Assembly: GCA_000406005.1 (NCBI GenBank)
Contig: ASZN01000039.1
Location: forward strand, 1 to 51,737
Reading direction: 5' to 3'
From: Candidatus Poribacteria bacterium WGA-3G
GTDB taxonomy: Bacteria > Poribacteria > WGA-4E > WGA-3G
Length of the DNA: 51,737 nucleotides
A program made the translations under genes and the position numbers. Positions 16,244 to 24,325 of this stretch are shown here, piece by piece. Numbering within the stretch: the stretch's first letter is position 1; each line of letters starts with the position of its first letter. Under the pieces are notes generated by a model. It was given only the letters and a program-made list of their open reading frames with translations, did not search any database and was not told the DNA's origin.

Positions 16244-17737
16244 ATGCAGGAAATTAATGAACGTGTAGCAGGTGGTGCGCTTCCGGATTGGGAGGTTGCG
16301 GAACTTCCGGAGCCGCCGAAATATCAATTTGGCAAAGCGTTTCGGAGTATCTTGGGGCCCGGTATCATTGCGTTGGGGGGTTCCATTGGTAGCGGAGAAT
16401 GGCTGCTGGGTCCCGCAATCACGGCGCAGTACGGGGGTAGACTCCTCTGGATAGCGACTATTGCGATTATATTGCAGGTAATTCTGAACACGGAGGCGAT
16501 CCGTTATACGCTTTATACCGGTGAACCGATGTTGAGCGGTTATATGCGTTGCAAGCCGGGTGCACCGTTTTGGATGACCTTTTATTCAAGTGTTAACTTT
16601 TTTGGGATCTGGCCCGGCTGGGCGATGACAGCTGCGACGGCACTCGCGGCGGCGTGGCTCGGTTATATGCCGCAAGACGCGGATAGCGGAACCGTCCGCC
16701 TGTTTGCGTATGGTGTCTTTTTCGCGTGCTTGGGGATTGTTCTGTTCGGTGGGAAGATCTACAACGCCCTTGAGAAGGTGCAGCTTTTCATGGTCGTCTG
16801 GATTATCGGTTACCTTGTTGTCATTGATCTGTTTATGGTTCCGCCGAGTGTGTGGTGGGATGCGATCAAAGGTTTCTTTAGTTTCGGAGCACTTCCTGAA
16901 CCGGGACCCGGTGGACAGGTTGATTGGCTGTTGCTTGGTGCCTTCGCTGCCTACGCCGGCAGTGGCGGCTTAGGTAATGTCACAATCACGAATTACGTTC
17001 GCGACAAAGGATGGGGTATGAGCAGCCTTGTCGGCGCGATCCCGTCTATGATCGGCGGACAAAATGTGACACTCTCACACTTGGGCAAAGTCTTTCGTAT
17101 CACACCGGAAAATCTAACACGGTTCAAGGAGTGGTGGAAATATGTCCGTTTCGAGCAGTACGGTATCTGGATGCTTGGATGCTTTGTCGGTATTGCGTTG
17201 CCAGCGATGCTCACGATAGCGTTTGTTCCGTCTGGGCAGGAGATGGATCAGTGGGCAGCGGCAGGCTTCCAAGCGGACGGACTCGCGGAGAAAGGTGGGA
17301 GAGTGTTGTGGTATCTCACGCTGTTATGCGGTTTCTGGGTTCTGTTCTCGACACAACTCGGCGGTGTAGACGGTGTGCCTCGGACCTATACGGATATTAT
17401 ATGGACAGGATTGAAGCGGGTCCGAAACTTGGACGAACGCAACGCAAAATGGATCTATTATCCGATTCTTGGTGTCTATATTATCTGGGGTGTTATCGCG
17501 ATGTATCTGGCGAAACCGTTCTTTATGATTCTGGTATCGGCGACGGTCGGTGGGTATCTATTGGTGATTACGGCGTTACATACGCTTTACGTCAACCGGA
17601 AGTTCTTGCCGAAGGAGATCCAACCACCGCTATGGAAACAGATCGGATTGGTGCTGTGTGCGGGGTTCTATTCGATTTTCGGGACGATAACGGTTTATCA
17701 ACAGGTGCTTGAGCCTTATATTTTCCCGATTTTTTAA
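16244..17737 (+). CDS. Nramp-superfamily membrane transporter, divergent
   Basis: This 497-aa polytopic membrane protein has at least eleven hydrophobic segments. The N-terminal LGPGIIALGGSIGSGEW aligns with helix 1 of Nramp proteins (LGPG...G-x-I-D-P-G-N-W), but the metal-binding D-P-G-N is replaced by G-S-G-E. The helix-6 M-P-H signature is not visible either. Nramp Mn/Fe transport is therefore unlikely to work in the standard way. A large extramembrane segment lies at about 255-305 (VRDKGWGMSS through FEQYGIW). ATG 16244 follows TTGGAGAGAAGTT and the gene stands alone. Substrate unknown. Confidence 0.82.
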   Translation: MQEINERVAGGALPDWEVAELPEPPKYQFGKAFRSILGPGIIALGGSIGSGEWLLGPAITAQYGGRLLWIATIAIILQVILNTEAIRYTLYTGEPMLSGYMRCKPGAPFWMTFYSSVNFFGIWPGWAMTAATALAAAWLGYMPQDADSGTVRLFAYGVFFACLGIVLFGGKIYNALEKVQLFMVVWIIGYLVVIDLFMVPPSVWWDAIKGFFSFGALPEPGPGGQVDWLLLGAFAAYAGSGGLGNVTITNYVRDKGWGMSSLVGAIPSMIGGQNVTLSHLGKVFRITPENLTRFKEWWKYVRFEQYGIWMLGCFVGIALPAMLTIAFVPSGQEMDQWAAAGFQADGLAEKGGRVLWYLTLLCGFWVLFSTQLGGVDGVPRTYTDIIWTGLKRVRNLDERNAKWIYYPILGVYIIWGVIAMYLAKPFFMILVSATVGGYLLVITALHTLYVNRKFLPKEIQPPLWKQIGLVLCAGFYSIFGTITVYQQVLEPYIFPIF

Positions 17738-17743
17738 CAGTTG

Positions 17744-17865
17744 TAGGACTTACGCATGCTGCTCTTTTGTAGCACAAACTTCATAGTTTGTGTCACCAGA
17801 ACGCTGTGTTTTCCGAAAATTCTCACCTAACAGAACGGGCTGCAGTCAAAATTGCGTAAGTCCTA
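17744..17865. mobile_element. MITE-like element with 13-bp inverted ends and 5-bp target duplication
   Basis: Perfect 13-bp terminal inverted repeats TAGGACTTACGCA (17744-17756) and TGCGTAAGTCCTA (17853-17865) bound a 122-bp non-coding element. The flanks AGTTG (17739-17743) and AGTTG (17866-17870) form a 5-bp direct repeat, as expected of a transposition footprint. Internally, CACAAACT-TCAT-AGTTTGTG (about 17773-17792) is a near-perfect hairpin. It has no transposase frame, so it would need a transposase supplied from elsewhere. Confidence 0.8.
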
Positions 17866-17871
17866 AGTTGT

Positions 17872-17972
17872 CAGTACGGGAACGAGTACGTTCCCTTTCG
17901 GTTATCAGTTAAGAGGGTTCTGATTAACCACAGTCTCTTAACTGATAACTGAGTACTGTTAACTGTTAACTA
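17872..17972. repeat. heptad palindrome array 3' of cobA-hemD
   Basis: A nested hairpin (GGGAACG-AGTA-CGTTCCC, within 17872-17900) is followed by TTATCAGTTAAGAG (17902-17915) and its inverted copy CTCTTAACTGATAA (17935-17948), then ACTGTTAACTGTTAAC. The array runs into the 3' end of the CobA-HemD gene: its last codons (V-N-S-stop) are heptad sequence. Confidence 0.8.
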
Positions 17973-19485
17973 ACCCGTTTACAAGGCTCTCTATTGTGGC
18001 TTGTTTTGCGACAACATTGACCTGTACGCCGTGTGCTATTGCTGTTTTTTGTGTTTCGGGACCGATAACTGCGACCTGAACGCTTTTTAGCAGTGCGGCA
18101 GGCGCGTGTGTCGGGAACATCTCCAAGAAATTGGTAACTGTAGAGGAGCTGGTGAAGGTGACGAAATCGATACTGCCGTTCAGGAGATCGGTTTCGATTT
18201 CATCTTGCCCTTTATCACCATCGCTCGCGACTTTGACGGTATCGTAGAGTGGGACATCGTCAACGTGTGCGCCTTTCTCACGTAGACCCTTTGGGAGCGC
18301 GTCGGCGGCAATTTTGGCGCGCGGTAGAAGGATTTTCTTTCCGCAGACATCTTCTATTTCAGCAGCGATTGTGCTTCCACGGGAGTGCGACGGCATAAAA
18401 TCGGGATGGATACCGATGCTGTTGAGCGCCTCAACCGTCTTTGGTCCGACTGCACAGATTTTGGTTCCTGCAAACGCTCGTACATCTTTCCCTCCGTCTC
18501 GCAGGTGTCCATAGAAGATTTCTACGGCGTTGACGCTTGTGAAGATAACCCAATCGTATTCATTTATAGACTGAACGTAGGTATTGTCGAGATTCAGGGG
18601 ACGGATTTCTATCGTCGGAAATTGGAGGACCTCTGCGCCGTTGGTTTCCAAGAGGTCTGCGAATTCGCTTGCTTGTGCGCGGGCGCGGGTTACGAGGATC
18701 CGTTTTCCGAAGAGCGGTTTAGTGTCGAACCATCGGAGTTGCTGACGGAGTCGGTTCACCTCGCCGACGACGATAAGTGCCGGACTTTTGAGTTGGGCTG
18801 CCTCTGCTTTTTGTACAATATTGTCAAGTGTGCCTTGGATGACCTGTTGTTGCGGCGTTGTGCCGACACGTACTAAACTCACAGGTGTCTCTGGGTTCCT
18901 ACCGTGTGCTGTCAACCGTTGGGTAATCTGGCGGAGGTGTGCCACCCCCATATAGACGACGAGAGTGTCTACGGCGGTGGCAAGCTGCTCCCAGTTGATA
19001 TTTGAGTCTGGTCGCAGTGCGGCGGAATGTCCGGTAACAAATGCGACGGATGAGGCGTATTCGCGGTGCGTGACGGGGATGCCAGCATACGCGGATGCGG
19101 CGATTGCGGAAGTGACACCGGGAACGACCTCAAATGGGATTCCGGCTTCGGTGAGTACGACTGCTTCCTCGCCGCCGCGTCCAAAGATATAGGGGTCGCC
19201 GCCTTTGAGACGGACGACAACTTTGCCTGCTTTGGCGTGTTCTACGAGCATCCGGTTGAGCTCGGCTTGTCGTGTTGTTCGGACTCTCGGATCGGGTGCT
19301 TGGATTTTTTTGGCGTGTGTGGGGCAGTGTTCGAGGAGTGTGTCGTTGAGTAGGAGATCATAGATAACGACATCGGCGCGTTGAAGGCACTCTATACCTT
19401 TGAGTGTGATGAGTTTCCTATCACCGGGCCCTGCGCCTACAATATAAACGATCCCTGTGGGTGGCGTGTTCGGAGACAGGTTCAT
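17959..19485 (-). CDS. cobA-hemD: uroporphyrinogen-III C-methyltransferase / uroporphyrinogen-III synthase fusion (CobA-HemD)
   Basis: This 508-aa bifunctional enzyme has two domains. Residues ~8-250 are the SAM-dependent methyltransferase: GIVYIVGAGPGDRKLITLKG, then VVRLKGGDPYIFGRGGEE and PVTHREYASSVAFVTGH, the canonical CobA/SUMT motifs, making precorrin-2. Residues ~260-508 are uroporphyrinogen-III synthase: KRILVTRARAQASEFADLL, DWVIFTSVNAVEIFY, CAVGPKTVEAL, FTSSSTVTNF and VAVIGPETQKTA. HemD cyclises hydroxymethylbilane and the CobA part then diverts product toward siroheme/corrinoids. The ATG overlaps the hemC stop by 4 bp (ATGA), so translation is coupled. Confidence 0.95.
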   Translation of the reverse strand: MNLSPNTPPTGIVYIVGAGPGDRKLITLKGIECLQRADVVIYDLLLNDTLLEHCPTHAKKIQAPDPRVRTTRQAELNRMLVEHAKAGKVVVRLKGGDPYIFGRGGEEAVVLTEAGIPFEVVPGVTSAIAASAYAGIPVTHREYASSVAFVTGHSAALRPDSNINWEQLATAVDTLVVYMGVAHLRQITQRLTAHGRNPETPVSLVRVGTTPQQQVIQGTLDNIVQKAEAAQLKSPALIVVGEVNRLRQQLRWFDTKPLFGKRILVTRARAQASEFADLLETNGAEVLQFPTIEIRPLNLDNTYVQSINEYDWVIFTSVNAVEIFYGHLRDGGKDVRAFAGTKICAVGPKTVEALNSIGIHPDFMPSHSRGSTIAAEIEDVCGKKILLPRAKIAADALPKGLREKGAHVDDVPLYDTVKVASDGDKGQDEIETDLLNGSIDFVTFTSSSTVTNFLEMFPTHAPAALLKSVQVAVIGPETQKTAIAHGVQVNVVAKQATIESLVNGLVNS

Positions 19486-20411
19486 TCTGAAGCCCTTTGT
19501 GCCATCATCAAGAGTTCCATTGCGCCATTATTTTGAAGTTTTTTGGCGACGGTTTCCGCTAAGTGTACTGCTGCGTAAGGTTTCCCGACAGCACTCTCAA
19601 AAATACGGAGTGCGCCGTCTGGGTGGCAGACCGTGCTGATGAGGCGAAGGTCACCATCAACATACCTTGCGTACGCGCCGATAGGTACTTGGCATCCGCC
19701 ACCGAGTGCTGCTAATAGGTTTCTTTCGGCGGTAACTGCTGCTGTGGTCTGTTGATCGTTTAGGGGTTTGAGGAGTTTTGCGACTGCGGTATCGCCTTCT
19801 CGGGCTTCGATAGCGAGCGCGCCTTGTCCGGGTGCTGGCACCATGCGTTCTACCTCAAAAAATTGGGTAATGATTTCAGTTTTTCGGAGCCGGTTGATCC
19901 CTGCTGCGGCGAGAATAATTGCGTCGAGGTCGCTATCTTGGAGTTTTCGGAGCCGGGTATCAACGTTGCCACGTATATCAACGACTTGTAGGTCGGAACG
20001 CATACAGAGGAGTTGTGCTTTTCGACGTGGACTTGCGGTGCCGACCTTCGCACCGTTCAGGAGGTCTTCTAAACGGAGTCCAGTAGCGGTGATGAGTACG
20101 TCGCGCGGGTCCTCGCGTGTCGGTATTGCGGCGATGCAGAGACCGTCAGGGAGTTGTGTTGGGAGGTCTTTCAAACTATGGACGGCGAGGTCAATCTCAC
20201 CTTCTAAGAGTGCGATATCTATCTCTTTAGTGAAGACTCCTTTACCGAGTCCGGTTATAGAGCGGTCTGGAAAAGCGTCGCCGGTGGTTCTGATGATTTT
20301 GAATTGAACATCGAGCCCTGTATAAATATTTTCCAATTGTTCTTTGACGAATTGTGCCTGCCAAAGCGCGAGTTGACTCCCACGAGTGCCGATTACGAGT
20401 AAGTTTTGCAT
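19482..20411 (-). CDS. hemC: hydroxymethylbilane synthase (porphobilinogen deaminase)
   Basis: This 309-aa enzyme polymerises four porphobilinogen molecules. It shows IGTRGSQLALWQAQFVKEQL at the N-terminus, DLAVHSLKDLPTQLPDGL (the catalytic Asp region), GTASPRRKAQLLC, RGNVDTRLRKL, and GGGCQVPIGAYA, whose Cys carries the dipyrromethane cofactor. Length is normal. ATG 20411 follows GAGGGGATCTTA. It lies 51 bp downstream of hemA and overlaps cobA-hemD. Confidence 0.97.
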   Translation of the reverse strand: MQNLLVIGTRGSQLALWQAQFVKEQLENIYTGLDVQFKIIRTTGDAFPDRSITGLGKGVFTKEIDIALLEGEIDLAVHSLKDLPTQLPDGLCIAAIPTREDPRDVLITATGLRLEDLLNGAKVGTASPRRKAQLLCMRSDLQVVDIRGNVDTRLRKLQDSDLDAIILAAAGINRLRKTEIITQFFEVERMVPAPGQGALAIEAREGDTAVAKLLKPLNDQQTTAAVTAERNLLAALGGGCQVPIGAYARYVDGDLRLISTVCHPDGALRIFESAVGKPYAAVHLAETVAKKLQNNGAMELLMMAQRASE

Positions 20412-20462
20412 TAAGATCCCCTCTATTCTAAAGCCGTATTGGATGAGGTGCGTGACATCTCT

Positions 20463-21764
20463 CTACGCTTCTGGTTCCTCATCTTTAACATCTAAGGCGA
20501 ATAGTTCCTGTAAGGCTTGGAGGTATTGTGCGTGGTCGGCATCGCCATCGTTGACAGCGTAGCGGAGATTTTTCATCGGATCGTGGAGCAGTTTTTTGAT
20601 AATGGCTTGTGTCATAGCGTTTACGGCTGCCGCCTGCTGATCGGTGAAGGATGCTTTGTTGCAACACGCCTGCAATTGGGTATCAGCGATCTCTCGAAAT
20701 TGCTGATGGAGTGCCTTAATAGTAGGATTAACCTGAAATATTTGTAGCTGGTCGTAGAACCGCTTCGCTTCTTGGGTTACAATTTGTTCTGCGTGCGTAG
20801 CCTCTTGTTGCCGGTCTTTGAGGTTGGAAGCGACGACGGCTTCGAGATCGTCGATGTTATAAAGGAAGGCGTGGTCAATTTTGTTGATGTCGGGTTCGAT
20901 GTCGCGAGGCACAGCGATGTCGATGAGGAACATGTATCGGTGTCTGCGTCTGCGCATGATGTTAGCAAGTGGTCGCCGCTTGATGAGATAATCAGGTGCA
21001 TTGGTCGAGCTAATAACGATGTCGGCATCAATAAGGAAGTTGAGATCACTATTATAAGGGAGGGGTGTGCCGTTAAACTTCTCGGCGATTTTCACGGCGC
21101 GTTCGTATGTCCGGTTTGCGACGATGACGTTAGAGACCCCGTTTGAAACGAGGTGCTTTGCGGTGAGTTCGCTCATTTCACCTGCACCGACAATCGCGAC
21201 GGTCTTGCCTTCGAGTGTGTTGAAAATCTTTTTGGCGAGTTCAACAGCGGCGTAGCTAATAGAGACGGCACCGGTAGCGATGGTCGTCTCGGATCGGATA
21301 CGTTTGCCGACACTGAAAGCCTTGGTGAAGAGACGGTTGAGGATTGTTCGTGCGCCGCCTGCTTGGCGTGAGGCGTCGTAAGCCTCTTTGACCTGCCCCA
21401 AAACTTGGGACTCTCCTACCACCATAGAATCAAGGCTTGCCGTCACTCTGAAGAGATGTCGGATCGCTTCGAGGTTGTGATGGAGATAGGTCCATTTCTT
21501 GAGCGACTCGAAGTTAATCCGATGGTAGTGTGACAGGAAATCGACCAACATTTTCGTGGCTGCGTCGTTAGTGCGCATTGAATTTGCGACTGCATAGACT
21601 TCAACGCGGTTACAGGTCGAGAGGATCACTGCCTCTTGAACCTGATAGGCTTCACGAAGATGTTGAACGGCTTCAGTAAGTTGTGCTTCGGAAAACGCCA
21701 ACTTTTCCCTGAATTCGATTGGGGCGACATGGTGGCTGGTTCCGATAGAGACGATTGGGTGCAT
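20463..21764 (-). CDS. hemA: glutamyl-tRNA reductase
   Basis: This 433-aa protein catalyses the first step of the C5 pathway. The catalytic cysteine is C51 in ILSTCNRVEVYA; the signature VVGESQVLGQVKEAY follows, then the NADPH-binding Rossmann fold VAIVGAGEMSELTAKHLV and VANRTYERA, and the C-terminal helical dimerisation domain. GTSHHVAPIEFREKL is the typical N-terminus. ATG 21764 is chosen; an in-frame TTG lies at 21776 and neither has a strong ribosome-binding site. The gap to the upstream membrane gene holds a heptad array. Confidence 0.96.
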   Translation of the reverse strand: MHPIVSIGTSHHVAPIEFREKLAFSEAQLTEAVQHLREAYQVQEAVILSTCNRVEVYAVANSMRTNDAATKMLVDFLSHYHRINFESLKKWTYLHHNLEAIRHLFRVTASLDSMVVGESQVLGQVKEAYDASRQAGGARTILNRLFTKAFSVGKRIRSETTIATGAVSISYAAVELAKKIFNTLEGKTVAIVGAGEMSELTAKHLVSNGVSNVIVANRTYERAVKIAEKFNGTPLPYNSDLNFLIDADIVISSTNAPDYLIKRRPLANIMRRRRHRYMFLIDIAVPRDIEPDINKIDHAFLYNIDDLEAVVASNLKDRQQEATHAEQIVTQEAKRFYDQLQIFQVNPTIKALHQQFREIADTQLQACCNKASFTDQQAAAVNAMTQAIIKKLLHDPMKNLRYAVNDGDADHAQYLQALQELFALDVKDEEPEA

Positions 21765-21810
21765 TCGTTTAACCAAAAGACTTAAAAAGGTGAAACGTTT
21801 TTTATAGAAG

Positions 21811-21892
21811 TAACCAGTGGCCAGTAACCAGTAACCAGTAACCAGAGAGGAAAAAGAGTCCTCTTAACTGGTAACTGGTTACTGGTTACCAA
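21811..21892. repeat. heptad palindrome array between hemX and hemA
   Basis: Left arm: CAGTAAC-type 7-bp units (21811-21845) ending in AGAG. Loop about 20 nt. Right arm: CTCTTAACTGGTAACTGG and further units (21861-21890). The two arms would pair almost completely into a hairpin of about 30 bp. Confidence 0.85.
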
Positions 21893-21968
21893 CTCATAAA
21901 TTATATCATATATCAGCGATTGTGTCAAATTTTACGGTATTGATGTCCAGATGCATTTCGTTTTTCGA

Positions 21969-22811
21969 CTACCGATATGTATGCATGCTATCTAAAAAGA
22001 GGTCTACCCCGACGTAGGTGCAGAGGACAGCGACGAACCCGAGGATTGCGGTATACGCTGCTCTGCGTCCGTGCCATCCCCAAAACTGGCGGAAACCGAT
22101 TTGTACGACATAGATGAACCATGTCATCAGGGTAGCGATAACTTTAGCATCGAGCCATCTCCACGGAACATCTTGGATATATTGTGTCCAGAGGCTGCCG
22201 ACAATGACGCCCATTGTGAGCAAAATCACGCCGAGGATCGTGCAGCGATAGCCGAGTTCATCAGAGATCCCGAGCGAAGGCAGAAGATTGTCCAATAGCG
22301 TATCTGTCTTTTTTCGGATTTTCCGTTCTGTCATCAGATACATGAGTCCGAACCCGAATGCTGCGATGAAAGCGGCGTAGGCGAGAAAGATGAGTGCTGT
22401 GTGTGCAAGTAGCCAGTAATTACGTAAAGGTTCTGGTAGGGCGGCGGTATGTGTCGCGAAGCTGTATGAAATGAGTATAGCGATGAATGCGACCGGCATC
22501 ACGAAGCTACCAAGCGTGCGAAGATGCGTCAAACGGACGATGATGAGATAGATCAGGGTGACTGCCCAAGCGAAGAACGCGATGGAGTCTGTCCAGTGTG
22601 TCATCGGGAAATGCCCTTGTTGTAGCCACCATAACGGAATAAAGAGGGTCAGAAAGGCGAACCCAATGGCGGTTCCCCAAAGAGCGATGCGCTCTATTGT
22701 TAAACGGATCGCCATCGCTTCGGAACGGTTGCCGAGTGCGAGCGAAAGGGTCTGAAAAATACTCGCTGCTAAGTATATTAGAAGTGTGAGAAGAAATAGA
22801 AAATTAATCAT
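21969..22811 (-). CDS. HemX/CcsA-type cytochrome c assembly membrane protein
   Basis: This 280-aa integral membrane protein has about eight hydrophobic helices (for example FLFLLTLLIYLAASIFQTL and FVMPVAFIAILISY). A loop holds DVPWRWLDAKVIATLMTWFIYVV, split here as the heme-handling W-R-W-x-D region seen in CcsA/HemX, although the usual W-D is spaced as W-L-D. It sits directly upstream of hemA, the common position of hemX, whose product is thought to adjust glutamyl-tRNA reductase level. A role in cytochrome c maturation is the alternative. ATG 22811 has no strong ribosome-binding site. Confidence 0.82.
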   Translation of the reverse strand: MINFLFLLTLLIYLAASIFQTLSLALGNRSEAMAIRLTIERIALWGTAIGFAFLTLFIPLWWLQQGHFPMTHWTDSIAFFAWAVTLIYLIIVRLTHLRTLGSFVMPVAFIAILISYSFATHTAALPEPLRNYWLLAHTALIFLAYAAFIAAFGFGLMYLMTERKIRKKTDTLLDNLLPSLGISDELGYRCTILGVILLTMGVIVGSLWTQYIQDVPWRWLDAKVIATLMTWFIYVVQIGFRQFWGWHGRRAAYTAILGFVAVLCTYVGVDLFLDSMHTYR

Positions 22812-22813
22812 AG

Positions 22814-22899
22814 TCAGTTTTCAGTTTCCAGTTTCCAGTTTCCAGTTAAAAGAGGTTTGTGATGGAATATCTCTTTCTGGTAACTGGTAACTGATTACT
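22814..22899. repeat. heptad palindrome array upstream of hemX
   Basis: CAGTTTTCAGTTTCCAGTTT and further 7-bp units, then AAGAG, a loop of about 20 nt, CTCTTTCTGG and inverted units TAACTGGTAACTG. Same organisation as the other arrays of the cluster. Confidence 0.8.
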
Positions 22900-22913
22900 T
22901 CTCCTTCTGCTTT

Positions 22914-24128
22914 CTATTTTTCGCTATGTACTGCTAAAAGGTCTGAAGTAAAGGTGTTGGCGCGTTCCAGATTACCACTCCGAATCCAGTTGAAGAGGCA
23001 TTCAGCGGAACAGTCGCGATTTTCTAACCGAAAACAGCACGTCTGCGGTTCTGGATCCTCTTGTTCAACGGTGTCGATGAGCGCATCGAAAAATTCGGCA
23101 CGTTTTTTTGAGGTCGGGAAAGCCTTCAATACTTGGGGACGGAACGTTCCGAGGAACTCAATAAATGCGCCGTAGCCGTTGTTCTCAAACTGATTCGTGA
23201 GTTGTTTATGAAGGGTCCTCGCTTTGCCGATGTTGATACTGTTTCGGGATGATACGCTAATTATCAGATTGTTGTCTATTACCAGATCCGGGGTGAAATA
23301 GGTGCCTGCGCTCGGTTCGTCGAGGTATTCCGAAATGAACCCACTTTCACCGTAGGGGTTGGGGGATTTAGTCTGGGAATAGACTAAATCCATTCCTTGT
23401 ATTACATTCCCAACCCCTACTATTGGAGATGAATTGTCAGCGATGACGAGGAACGCGTCTTCGAGGTGATGCGTTTTCAGTTTATGGGGTGCTATGCGGA
23501 TGGTAGCTGCACCACATCGGTTTAATAGCGAGATACGACGTTCAATCTCTGGTGTCTTTTGTTCACATACGACAATACACGTGCGGCCTTTCAGCAGAAA
23601 ATAGACTGGATACGGTAGTCCTTGATTTTCAATCGGTACGGGTTCTCCTTCTTCGTATCCGAGTGTATATAGAGAAGAGGCGTGCAAAATTTTTTCAAAG
23701 TGTTCACGGATGCGGCGGCTCATTGCGGGACTTTTTCCGCTCGTGGAGATGCTGAGCATCAGCTCGCTGTCCGTTACGACAGAAGCAGCAGCGAAGGTGC
23801 ATTGCGGGATCACGTCAACGACATTGACCAATCGGATCTTGTTTTTTTCGTGTGCTTCCGTGAAAACAGCGGTGTTAATGTCTGTGAAGTCGGTTGCGGC
23901 GCAGACGAGAAAATAGCCGGTTGTATCGCCTGCCTTCATCTGTCTTTTGTGCCAGCGAATCGTGCCGATATGTGCGAGGAACGCCACTAATTCCGTTGCG
24001 TCTGGACTAATTACGGTAACATCGCCGCCGCTGATGAGCATTGCGACGACTTTCCGTTCCGCAACGGTGCCGCCGCCGATAACGAGACATTTCCGGTCTT
24101 GAAGGTTTATGTATGCTGGATAGAACAT
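22914..24128 (-). CDS. precorrin-2 dehydrogenase/sirohydrochlorin ferrochelatase-like, tandem Met8 modules
   Basis: This 404-aa protein is about twice the usual 200 aa. Module 1 (1-150) has FYPAYINLQDRKCLVIGGGT and VAERKVVAMLISGGDVTVIS, then LVNVVDVIPQCTFAAASVV and ISTSGKSPAMSRRIRE, the Met8/CysG-B signature with NAD-binding GGGxVAxRK. Module 2 (about 168-345) repeats the plan: YPVYFLLKGRTCIVVCEQKT, VIADNSS, DEPSAGTYFTPDLVIDNN and ISVSSRNS, but the GGG loop is lost. It would oxidise precorrin-2 and insert Fe for siroheme. The C-terminal ~60 residues contain a Cys-rich tail. A palindromic repeat (23352-23420) sits inside module 2. No ribosome-binding site is obvious at ATG 24128. Confidence 0.85.
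   Translation of the reverse strand: MFYPAYINLQDRKCLVIGGGTVAERKVVAMLISGGDVTVISPDATELVAFLAHIGTIRWHKRQMKAGDTTGYFLVCAATDFTDINTAVFTEAHEKNKIRLVNVVDVIPQCTFAAASVVTDSELMLSISTSGKSPAMSRRIREHFEKILHASSLYTLGYEEGEPVPIENQGLPYPVYFLLKGRTCIVVCEQKTPEIERRISLLNRCGAATIRIAPHKLKTHHLEDAFLVIADNSSPIVGVGNVIQGMDLVYSQTKSPNPYGESGFISEYLDEPSAGTYFTPDLVIDNNLIISVSSRNSINIGKARTLHKQLTNQFENNGYGAFIEFLGTFRPQVLKAFPTSKKRAEFFDALIDTVEQEDPEPQTCCFRLENRDCSAECLFNWIRSGNLERANTFTSDLLAVHSEK
23352..23420. repeat. 69-bp palindromic element inside the Met8-like gene
   Basis: Arms GTAGGGGTTGGG (23352-23363) and CCCAACCCCTAC (23409-23420) enclose a second inverted pair GGATTTAGTC (23364-23373) and GACTAAATCC (23382-23391). Length 69 is a multiple of 3 and it is translated in frame. 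The same 12-bp arms form the intergenic palindrome at 46415-46441. Confidence 0.85.
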
Positions 24129-24140
24129 TTATTAGTTATT

Positions 24141-24211
24141 AGTTTTGACCGACAACTCGCGCCTATTTTTAAATATCGGAAATCGAGTTGTCGGTCAAAG
24201 TACGGTTTTCT
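24141..24211 (+). repeat. 71-bp repeat, copy 1 (inverted relative to 25454-25524)
   Basis: Identical over 71 bp to the reverse complement of 25454-25524. It contains 16-bp inverted ends TTTGACCGACAACTCG (24144-24159) and CGAGTTGTCGGTCAAA (24184-24199) around an AT-rich core, then the start of a small hairpin module. Confidence 0.92.
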
Positions 24212-24220
24212 TCAAAAACC

Positions 24221-24320
24221 TTTCAGTACTCAGTTAAGAGATGCTTTTATTAATCTCGTTTCTGTTTCACAGAGTAATGTTATCTAATTGCTGAGTACTG
24301 ATAACCGAGGCCTGAGTACT
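24221..24320. repeat. heptad repeat array upstream of the Met8-like gene
   Basis: CAGTACTCAGTTAAGAG, a loop of about 45 nt, then ATTGCTGAGTACTGATAA and GAGTACT units. The arms are less regular than in the neighbouring arrays. Confidence 0.65.
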
Positions 24321-24325
24321 ATTCC

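Noticed and set aside
21811..21892. Heptad arrays considered as CRISPR or origin iterons
   Set aside because: Units are 7 bp without unique spacers; the arms are inverted, and no replication gene is adjacent.
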